Assembly: GCA_035578905.1 (NCBI GenBank)
Contig: JAQJVL010000001.1
Span: 1,276,501-1,340,500 of the forward strand
Direction: 5' to 3'
Length of the DNA: 64,000 nt
Source of the DNA: Stictocephala bisonia
Lineage: Eukaryota; Arthropoda; Insecta; Hemiptera; Membracidae
Every line of letters starts with the position of its first letter. The first letter of the stretch is position 1. This document shows, piece by piece, positions 58,314-64,000 of the stretch. The position numbers and the translations under genes are program-made. The notes under the pieces are model-generated. The model had not been told where the DNA came from, ran no database searches, and saw nothing but the letters and a program-made list of their open reading frames with translations.

Positions 58314-58928
58314 CTAGATGTTGTCTCCTCGGAGCTCTGAGTAATACTGATGCATTGTTTGTGGGGAGCTCTCATATTTATACGTTTCCTTATCCCCACC
58401 ACCACTGCAGTTCTGTCCTTGATTTAAAAAAGCAGCTAAACGGTAAGCTTTTTGCAATGCACAATTCGAAACACTGTGGAATTGATTTTGTACACTCAGA
58501 CATACACCTTCATAATTGTCTTTAAAACTTCTATCTATAATGGTATCGTATACATTTCTTGTTGTATACATTTTAATCCAACTTCTCTTTTTACTACCAG
58601 TTGTATAAAACGTAGTAAATTTTGAACAGAAATGATACATAATACTGTTAACGTCTTTATAACTTGTAAAACCCTCACCCCATGTAATGTAATGGTAGTT
58701 ATTCATTAACCATTTGTTTGTTCTTTGAGCTTTCTTTAAAAGTTTTCTAAAAGAAAATGGTGGTTGAAATAAGAAGTAGTAAACCACATTTGTGTTCATA
58801 TCTAAAAAGGTTAGTTCTTTAATAATATACTCATCATCAGAATCATAGAAAGCTTGACATTCAACAACACATGGTCTTTCCTCAATTACGCAAACATCAT
58901 CCTTAAAAGACACTTGATCGTTACTCAT
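58314..58928 (-). CDS. Conserved Polinton-associated protein, 204 aa, function unknown
   Basis: Intact frame with a strand-rich N-terminal half (VECQAFYDSDDEYIIKELTF and VVYYFLFQPPFSF) and a helical C-terminus (ALQKAYRLAAFLN). The FQPPFSF segment followed by W/H-rich residues (NKWLMNNYHYITWGEGF) recalls a protein family common in insect genomes that is linked to mobile elements, but I cannot name its function. A TATAAATT-type box on the minus strand at 58978-58971 lies about 45 bases upstream. Its stop lies just before the start region of the 120-aa gene. Confidence 0.65.
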   Translation of the reverse strand: MSNDQVSFKDDVCVIEERPCVVECQAFYDSDDEYIIKELTFLDMNTNVVYYFLFQPPFSFRKLLKKAQRTNKWLMNNYHYITWGEGFTSYKDVNSIMYHFCSKFTTFYTTGSKKRSWIKMYTTRNVYDTIIDRSFKDNYEGVCLSVQNQFHSVSNCALQKAYRLAAFLNQGQNCSGGGDKETYKYESSPQTMHQYYSELRGDNI

Positions 58929-58996
58929 TGCAGCGGTTGAGTAAACTGAATTCCTGATTAGATAGGTAATAATTTATATGCACCATTCAATAAACT

Positions 58997-59746
58997 CTAT
59001 TCTATTACTTCTTCTTCTTCTTCTTCACATTGTTCTCCGTTGTTTTCATTTAGGTTTACAAAGTCCCGTAAATGTCTCCACACTTCCACTTCGTAGGGAA
59101 TTCTATTAAAAATAGAAGTATCTATGGGACTGTATAAAACGGGTGCATCGGGTTGAGTTTCCATGGTGTGTATTAAGTAGTCCTGAAGTATAGGTTTAGA
59201 AAATCCTAATTGTTTGACGTATCTGTTAATTGAAGGAGCTGTATTATTTAAAATAAAGAAATCTTGTTTTGTAAGTAACAGTTTTTCTTCGTGTCTTGTT
59301 AGATTTCTAATTCGCACCTGTTGTTCACCACGTTGTTTAACAATATCAATTTCAATATCACTGTCCAATAACCTTACATTCGTTTTTCTTCCAACTACAT
59401 TGTTTGCTAAATAGCATTCAATTAAATGCAAATGTTTAACAAAGGATTCCCATGCACTTTCAGAAAACTGAACGGTTTTTGCTCCATGGTGGAAGATAAC
59501 ATGAGGGGAATAATTCAAAGTTTTAACAAGTCCTACGGTTACAAACTTAGTCATGCATGTTGATAGAGGATACATAATACGAAGGAAAACCTCTGCTAAT
59601 GCAGTCACAATAGGAGGTTCTTCAATTTTCCTCTTCTTCTTAGGGTTGGTTTTCACTGGAGAATCCTCATCCTCTCTGCCATCATCCAATAGAGGTGTAT
59701 CCATAGTAGCACTCATCTTGGTAGCACGATGTTGACTCGAGCACAA
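58997..59746 (-). CDS. Conserved Polinton protein, 249 aa, function unknown
   Basis: Contains a lysine-rich patch NPKKKRKIEEPP near residues 34-45 that looks like a nuclear localisation signal, a globular middle (FVTVGLVKTLNYSPHVIFHHG and SAWESFVKHLHLIECYL), and an acidic tail NNGEQCEEEEEEVIE. The promoter box TATAAATA on the minus strand (59789-59782) sits 36 bases before the ATG at 59746; M11 or M15 are alternative starts. Its position between the capsid gene and other unknowns suggests a late or virion role. I recognise no domain. Confidence 0.65.
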   Translation of the reverse strand: MCSSQHRATKMSATMDTPLLDDGREDEDSPVKTNPKKKRKIEEPPIVTALAEVFLRIMYPLSTCMTKFVTVGLVKTLNYSPHVIFHHGAKTVQFSESAWESFVKHLHLIECYLANNVVGRKTNVRLLDSDIEIDIVKQRGEQQVRIRNLTRHEEKLLLTKQDFFILNNTAPSINRYVKQLGFSKPILQDYLIHTMETQPDAPVLYSPIDTSIFNRIPYEVEVWRHLRDFVNLNENNGEQCEEEEEEVIE

Positions 59747-59781
59747 ACTGTGATGAAATGAAATGCTCTTAGTTTCCTGGG

Positions 59782-59789
59782 TATTTATA
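59782..59789 (-). promoter_or_regulatory. TATA box of the 249-aa gene
   Basis: TATAAATA on the minus strand, flanked upstream by a run of A and by a G-rich stretch at 59806-59817. Confidence 0.55.
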
Positions 59790-59827
59790 CTTTTTTAAGT
59801 AGAGTGGGGGGGGGGAGGATTTTAGTT

Positions 59828-61057
59828 TTATAATATCATTTTCACCACTCCTGTTAGCGGTGTATAGGTGACAATCTTATCGTGTAGAATTAAACAATAA
59901 GCGCTAGTATTTTCAGGAACATTAGCCTCAAACTCTAGCTCCAATTTCATATCAACACTAGAGGTTTTAACTGATTCGTTTTGTTTGGAACAATCTATGA
60001 CTACAATAGGAGCCATTGAACGGAAATCTTCCGGTGATAGTAGTGGAGTATTTACTTTTCCATAATATGAGTTCTGAAATCTGGCGTACATATCATACAA
60101 TACACTATACCTGTGCTTATCAAAGGAAATATGTAAGTTGTCGTAAGGAAAGAATTGAGAGTTTAAGTATAATTTACAATTTGTTAGTTTGCAATGATCA
60201 AATTTACCAGCGTGAGCAGTAAGCGTGTTTCTTCTATTAGTTTGCATTCCAAATATAACGTATCTAGGTTTTTCCAAGTGGGTTGAAGTCTTTACAGTCC
60301 ATGTGTGTCGCTGCGTAGTTGGAAGAATCGGGTATTCATGCAATTCCCAGCTTCTGAAAGGTAACACTATATCACGATCTGCTTTCAACTGTTTTAGCAA
60401 AGTAATCCGGTGTGTATCAGAAAGTCTCAAGTGTGGAACTCTCCATACAACCTTATCCAGAGTCAAGATCCATTCCAATTTATCTTCAGTCGTCCCAGCA
60501 GGTGCCACAATCGCATCTTTATCAGTTGATGAACGTAAAAGAACTAATTCTTGTTTTACGTTAATAATAATTCTCTTGTAGTCTTCAGCAAACCCTAACA
60601 ATAACCTTAAAGGAATATGGAAATCAAAATGTCCACTTTCATTTAATGTTATCGTATCTTTTTTTGGAATACTCCAGCCTGCAACCTGCAAACATTGGGT
60701 TTCGTTAGGTGATAGTGATACCAATCCTTTTAACGTTGTGGCGAGACCAACCTTTTTTGTTGAATCAACTGTAACTCCGGACAATTCATATCGAATTTCT
60801 TCAAACAGATATGACATTGGGTTATTGATGAAAGGTATAGTACTTCCAAGCGTTTTTCCATCCTTATGAGTTACTTTTCCTTCAATGTATAGATAACTTT
60901 CTGATGGTAGAGTGTATATGTCTTGCTGTTGTATAGGAATACGAATCTCATCGTTATTGTTTAATTTCGATGAAGCGTAAGGGTTGTGGGTATGATACTC
61001 CTTCTCCCATAGACTCTCGTCGAACGTTGGACCGTGCGTTATATCCAGAATATCCAT
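59828..61057 (-). CDS. Polinton major capsid protein (double jelly-roll)
   Basis: This 409-residue protein matches the Polinton/adintovirus double jelly-roll capsid protein. Recognisable blocks are IPIQQQDIYTLPSESYLYIEG (residues about 40-60), LFEEIRYELSGVTVDSTK (about 84-101), a LLLGFAEDYKRIIINVKQEL block (about 147-166) and a C-terminal jelly-roll with YVIFGMQTNRRNTLTAH. Length is in the usual range. The start overlaps the end of the 75-aa gene by 104 bases. The frame is intact. It would form the pseudo-hexagonal capsid lattice. Confidence 0.92.
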   Translation of the reverse strand: MDILDITHGPTFDESLWEKEYHTHNPYASSKLNNNDEIRIPIQQQDIYTLPSESYLYIEGKVTHKDGKTLGSTIPFINNPMSYLFEEIRYELSGVTVDSTKKVGLATTLKGLVSLSPNETQCLQVAGWSIPKKDTITLNESGHFDFHIPLRLLLGFAEDYKRIIINVKQELVLLRSSTDKDAIVAPAGTTEDKLEWILTLDKVVWRVPHLRLSDTHRITLLKQLKADRDIVLPFRSWELHEYPILPTTQRHTWTVKTSTHLEKPRYVIFGMQTNRRNTLTAHAGKFDHCKLTNCKLYLNSQFFPYDNLHISFDKHRYSVLYDMYARFQNSYYGKVNTPLLSPEDFRSMAPIVVIDCSKQNESVKTSSVDMKLELEFEANVPENTSAYCLILHDKIVTYTPLTGVVKMIL

Positions 61058-61181
61058 GGTCTTTTATTGTAAAACCTAATTCTTCTAGAAATTGACGGTT
61101 GTCACTTGTTAACTCTTCAGCTGCTGATGAGCTACTGAACTTCTTAGCGGTTGATTCTTTCTTTTTAAAAGATAACCCCAT
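60954..61181 (-). CDS. Small conserved Polinton protein, 75 aa
   Basis: MGLSFKKKESTAKKFSSSSA, then TSDNRQFLEELGFTIK, then a Gly-rich segment. The NRQFLEELGF block looks like a short conserved helix seen in other Polintons just before the capsid gene. It overlaps the first 104 bases of the capsid gene in another frame and starts three bases after the penton-like gene ends. Function unknown; a small scaffold or capsid cement role is a guess. Confidence 0.55.
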   Translation of the reverse strand: MGLSFKKKESTAKKFSSSSAAEELTSDNRQFLEELGFTIKDHGYSGYNARSNVRRESMGEGVSYPQPLRFIEIKQ

Positions 61182-61184
61182 GAT

Positions 61185-61895
61185 TTAGATTGAAGTTCTT
61201 AAATGAAGTCTTACTGTAATTGTTTCTTCTCTAAAGTTTATAAGGTTCTCGTCTTGATCCACTATGTTCAGCTCGATGTCTGAAACGTAACTGGTGTTTA
61301 GTGGTAAATACACAAGGGTATTAGGTTTCTCAATTATTTTATATCCAGGAGGAACCGATGGATAAAATGTATGTAATATATGGCTATTTGCACCATTTCT
61401 GTAAGATCCGTGCACAATGTTGCAAACAACATTTATTGTGTTCACCTTTAAAATGTTTACAGTGTTTGGACTGGAATGAGTTTCATTCGGTTTTAGTAAT
61501 GGTGTTGTTTGAGGAAATCCTAAAAGATAACCAATTGAATGGGGTTTAGTGAAGTCAATGTGATACTTTGACTTTAATTCAGTTTTTAATGTGTTGTTGT
61601 TTCCTTTGATTGTAATATTGTCTTTACCCATCTGTTGTTGTACCATTTTGTTTATATCATCGATTTCGTATGAACCTGTAGGTAAGCGAATTTCTTCCAA
61701 TTTTTTAAAGTCTCCATCTCTATAGTAATGAAGCTTATTATTAACTTCTTCTGTCACATTGGGTACAGAATTGTATGTTGTTAAGTCCAACAGAGCTGCT
61801 TCCCAAAGTTTGTCTTTTTGCAACCTTAACGCAGGAAACAAAACACTTCGTAAAGTAGATGAATTACCTGTTAAAGTCACTGTATACGAGGACAT
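61185..61895 (-). CDS. Penton-like minor capsid protein (single jelly-roll)
   Basis: About 236 residues from the ATG at 61895 (MSSYTVTLTGNSST); a start six residues earlier at 61913 lies inside the protease gene. The protein is strand-rich throughout, with LWEAALLDLTTYNSVPNV near the N-terminus, a LPTGSYEIDDINKMVQQQMG block, SIGYLLGFPQTTPL in the middle and SDIELNIVDQDENLINF near the end. This arrangement is typical of the Polinton minor capsid (penton) protein that sits at five-fold vertices. Confidence 0.85.
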   Translation of the reverse strand: MSSYTVTLTGNSSTLRSVLFPALRLQKDKLWEAALLDLTTYNSVPNVTEEVNNKLHYYRDGDFKKLEEIRLPTGSYEIDDINKMVQQQMGKDNITIKGNNNTLKTELKSKYHIDFTKPHSIGYLLGFPQTTPLLKPNETHSSPNTVNILKVNTINVVCNIVHGSYRNGANSHILHTFYPSVPPGYKIIEKPNTLVYLPLNTSYVSDIELNIVDQDENLINFREETITVRLHLRTSI

Positions 61896-61896
61896 C

Positions 61897-62433
61897 TCAA
61901 AGTTGACTAACACTTGTAGCCAAAAACTCTAAACATAAATGTCCACATATTGAAGTATCTGAAGGTTGTTGTCTTTCATAGTTGTAAAAGAGATGGGGAG
62001 TCTGACGAAAGTAGTGCAGCAATTCCTTAGGTGGAGGAAGATTCCCAAAACTGTCGTAATAATATATTGTTTCACCAATTTTCTTATAGCATACCCAATG
62101 AGTGCCAGGACCATCAGTATTATCTAAATTAACCACACCAGTTTCGTTTGGTTTGATATTTGTTGGAAGATTATCTTTCATAAAAACCCCTCTAAAAAAT
62201 GGTATTCTAAGACAAGAAGCATATCGTAGTAGATCCATGTTTGTTAATGCTTTGTTTGGTAAAATAAGTTTGTTTTTCTTATTTAATATACACGGTATGG
62301 TCTTAGATATAATCCTTGGCCTTTTTTCAACATTGACCACAGTGACTTTTTTTGCTTTTTGCTTGACCTTTTTTTTCGTCCTTTTCGCATGCCACCACCT
62401 TTCTTTACTCCACCACCTTTTTTTAAGCAACAA
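61897..62433 (-). CDS. Adenain-like cysteine protease (capsid maturation)
   Basis: Catalytic residues of the adenoviral-type protease are visible: H112 in GPGTHWVC, D127 in YYYDSFG, Q156 in RQQPSD and C163 in SICGHLC. The Q-to-C spacing of seven equals that in adenain. The conserved N-terminal part of the domain is LRIPFFRGVFMKDNLP (residues 75-90). The first 65 codons overlap the basic tail of the PLA2 gene and look like its shadow, so the true start is probably the ATG at 62238 (MDLLRYASC), giving 113 residues. The frame is intact. It would process virion proteins. Confidence 0.92.
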   Translation of the reverse strand: MLLKKRWWSKERWWHAKRTKKKVKQKAKKVTVVNVEKRPRIISKTIPCILNKKNKLILPNKALTNMDLLRYASCLRIPFFRGVFMKDNLPTNIKPNETGVVNLDNTDGPGTHWVCYKKIGETIYYYDSFGNLPPPKELLHYFRQTPHLFYNYERQQPSDTSICGHLCLEFLATSVSQL

Positions 62434-62906
62434 CTTCTTTTCTTATGGTGTCTGTTACTTCTCCTCCTTTTTCCACCTCCAATTACTGTTTTACCTTTCA
62501 TCGCTGCTGTTACTGCTAAAGCTGCTGCTCTCTCCCCAATACTTGCGTCAGTTGAAGTTGCTCTTTTCCAGGCTTGTCCTGCTAGGACTTTGTCAGCTTC
62601 TGTTCTTTTAGCGGAATCACTAAATTTTGAGTATGCTATATCGTGTTCTTTACACGCTTGATCTAGTTTATTAATTCCACGATCACCTCTTGCGAGTCTT
62701 TTCTTCAATTTAGTACCAGGTCCACAGTACTGATAACCTCCAGGTAAATGCAACTCCACAGGTAGTGCGTCTATTGCAGAGTTGATTACAGCTCCAACTG
62801 GTATATGCTTTAACGGATTTGTTATAAAAGATAGCGCTGAAGAGAGTACACCACCTCCTCCTCTTACGAGATGTCTTTTATGACTGATTCTCTTGGATGT
62901 TCTCAT
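62283..62906 (-). CDS. PLA2-domain virion protein with basic C-terminus
   Basis: The phospholipase A2 core is seen at residues 54-95: a Ca-loop YCGPGT (60-65) and the catalytic HD pair in CKEHDIAY (H88, D89), preceded by GGYQ. The same fold is used in parvovirus VP1 for leaving endosomes. After residue 140 the protein is nearly all R, K and G, suited to DNA or capsid interior binding. The LPGGY motif and VRGGG resemble adenain-type cleavage sites (inference). A TATAAAAA box on the minus strand at 62960-62953 sits 47 bases before the ATG at 62906. Confidence 0.85.
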   Translation of the reverse strand: MRTSKRISHKRHLVRGGGGVLSSALSFITNPLKHIPVGAVINSAIDALPVELHLPGGYQYCGPGTKLKKRLARGDRGINKLDQACKEHDIAYSKFSDSAKRTEADKVLAGQAWKRATSTDASIGERAAALAVTAAMKGKTVIGGGKRRRSNRHHKKRSCCLKKGGGVKKGGGMRKGRKKRSSKKQKKSLWSMLKKGQGLYLRPYRVY

Positions 62907-62952
62907 GACAACTTATAACAGTAGACTGTTAGTGTTTTATCAACGTAAGTAC

Positions 62953-62960
62953 TTTTTATA
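62953..62960 (-). promoter_or_regulatory. TATA box of the PLA2-gene cluster
   Basis: TATAAAAA on the minus strand. Downstream lie PLA2 protein, protease, penton, 75-aa protein and major capsid genes with no clear TATA between them, so they may share this promoter. Confidence 0.5.
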
Positions 62961-62964
62961 CTTA

Positions 62965-63984
62965 TTATTCAATAACTCCTTTATTTTTAAGTTCAGTTAC
63001 TAAAGCTACCCATTCATTTTCTACTCCTGTATGACCCGCTTCCATAGCCTCATGCAGAAGTCTCATACGAGTAACAAGTTTATTTACATTATTGTAATAA
63101 ATAATATTAGTTTCATAGCTATCTTTAAACATCCCTTCACCAGACACTGTTTTTCGTTTCTTCAACAAACGGTTCAATTCAGTAGAAGACATTGCTCTTC
63201 TTTTCACATGAACACGAGTAGGTGGAAATAATTGTGAAATAACGTTAATATACTTAAAAGACGTATTTTTGTGTATAACAGACGTTGGTGAGTATAACTT
63301 TCGGTGTGCATTACTAAGTTTGCATATTCTTTTAAATGTCCGCAAGTCCATTCTTGTATAGTTCTCGGGTTTGTTTCTAAATATTAATTCGAATAACCCT
63401 CTTGTTCCTTTAAATTTATTATTATCAACCCAAATGTTATCATCTTCATCAACTCTTACTTTACTATTTCCAATTTTCAATCCATCATCCTCAAGTCGAG
63501 CTCCATAAACATGATACTTTTTCGTTGTAGGGGTTGAATGCAACATTTTTAGTACATACTTTCTACCAAGATCACCAAACGTGGCTATATCCTTTCCCAA
63601 TAAGGTAATACTTGTAGGATCTGCTTTTTCTTCTATTTCTTCCTCATCTTCAGTTTTTACTTCTTCTTCGTTTTGCTCATTTCGTTTGATTAAACCACTG
63701 GTGCTTGGTAGATTTTCTTTTTCTTCATCATCAGTTGATTCTGACTCTTCCTTTTTAGCTTTATTCTCAATCTCTGGTACTGGTAGTATTAATTCACCTT
63801 CAGTAGAAGGAATGAATTTCTTCACGGTTTGCGACATTTCCTTTAGTGGTTCGATTACTGGTCTAAATGTTGTTTCCAAATATTTATCTCTTTCACTTAT
63901 ACCTAACCTTAAAGCTCTGTTTTTCTTCCGAATAGATTCACTTAAAAAAGTAATCTCTTTTAACAACCTTTCCTGCTCATTCAT
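62965..63984 (-). CDS. Coiled-coil Polinton protein with DUF8207-like C-terminal domain
   Basis: A 339-residue protein. Residues 1-60 are a K/R/E/L-rich helix with coiled-coil character, 80-125 is strongly acidic (EEKENLP and EEEIEEK), and 130-235 is a folded domain with KYHVYGARLEDDGLKIG, then RVDEDDNIWVDNNKFKGTRG, then LFELIFRNKPENYT and LRTFKRICK. This resembles the domain I remember as DUF8207, found in many insect mobile-element proteins; the name is moderately sure. VSGEGM near residue 285 is a possible protease site. The first 71 codons of a distant relative are at 1-213. A virion or packaging role is inferred from its neighbours. Confidence 0.75.
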   Translation of the reverse strand: MNEQERLLKEITFLSESIRKKNRALRLGISERDKYLETTFRPVIEPLKEMSQTVKKFIPSTEGELILPVPEIENKAKKEESESTDDEEKENLPSTSGLIKRNEQNEEEVKTEDEEEIEEKADPTSITLLGKDIATFGDLGRKYVLKMLHSTPTTKKYHVYGARLEDDGLKIGNSKVRVDEDDNIWVDNNKFKGTRGLFELIFRNKPENYTRMDLRTFKRICKLSNAHRKLYSPTSVIHKNTSFKYINVISQLFPPTRVHVKRRAMSSTELNRLLKKRKTVSGEGMFKDSYETNIIYYNNVNKLVTRMRLLHEAMEAGHTGVENEWVALVTELKNKGVIE

Positions 63985-64000
63985 GTTAACAGTACGGTTA

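Larger units (their letters stand above)
55840..64000 (-). mobile_element. Polinton/Maverick (adintovirus-like) element, virion-gene end (partial)
   Basis: Eleven minus-strand genes carry the virion set: coiled-coil/DUF8207-like protein, PLA2-domain protein, adenain-like protease, penton-like and major capsid proteins, a fibre-like protein and conserved unknowns. Genes overlap or abut, and most transcription starts have a TATAAATA-type box. All frames are intact, unlike the left-edge element. It continues past base 64000, where ATPase, integrase and polB would be expected. The left boundary is placed near 55840 between the 90-bp array and the CRE cluster; no terminal repeat can be confirmed. 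Confidence 0.9.

Noticed and set aside
62102..62661. Plus-strand frames of 169 and 100 codons opposite the PLA2 and protease genes
   Set aside because: F/L/S-rich peptides are the antisense of K/R/G-rich coding sequence.

Overview
The window looks like an AT-rich invertebrate genome, probably an arthropod; a sap-feeding or similar insect is my guess from the LINE style and is not proven. It has no bacterial operons. The signs of a eukaryote are a remnant LINE, tRNA-derived SINE heads, many micro- and minisatellites, TA-flanked foldback elements and TATA-box genes with AATAAA signals. I recognise no complete host protein-coding gene. The recognisable genes all belong to mobile or virus-like elements.

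Left edge (1 to about 7325): the polymerase end of a Polinton/Maverick (adintovirus-like) element, all genes on the minus strand. From the element end inward these are protein-primed DNA polymerase B (6110 to 2682, broken by two frameshifts), a retroviral-type integrase with a chromodomain (1947-1018), an A32/FtsK-type packaging ATPase (1045-296, overlapping the integrase) and the first 71 codons of a coiled-coil protein that runs off the window (213-1). Upstream of polB are a TATA box and about 1 kb of repeats with E2F-, YY1-, NRF1- and E-box-like sites.

Right edge (about 55.85 kb to 64000): the virion end of a second Polinton, also on the minus strand, with every reading frame open. From the window edge inward these are the coiled-coil/DUF8207-like protein, a PLA2-domain protein, an adenain-like protease, a penton-like minor capsid protein, a 75-aa protein, the double-jelly-roll major capsid protein, three conserved proteins of unknown function, a fibre-like protein with five shaft repeats, and a 139-aa protein. 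The end carries eight TGACGTCA (CRE/ATF) sites and two copies of a hairpin/poly(A) module. The N-termini of the coiled-coil proteins at the two edges are clearly diverged, so these are two lineages in the same orientation. Together they show nearly the whole Polinton gene set: replication and integration on the left, virion building on the right.

Middle (about 7.3-54.8 kb): gene-poor DNA. It holds a decayed DDE-type DNA transposon with DUF7869-like transposase (14.82-17.78 kb), a dead LINE reverse transcriptase (28.3-29.8 kb), a second LINE 3' end (34.2-34.5 kb), two tRNA-like SINE heads, a 180-bp hairpin MITE, a 1-kb TA-flanked foldback element, and many tandem arrays with units of 16, 36, 65 (in a 390-bp higher-order unit), 90, 131/262 and about 180 bp. 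A motif CCCATACACG recurs in several separate arrays.

The best candidates for new biology are the promoter-like regulatory arrays at the two Polinton ends (E2F/YY1/NRF1 at the replication end, CRE/ATF at the virion end), the duplicated hairpin plus poly(A) module, and the apparently intact virion gene set.
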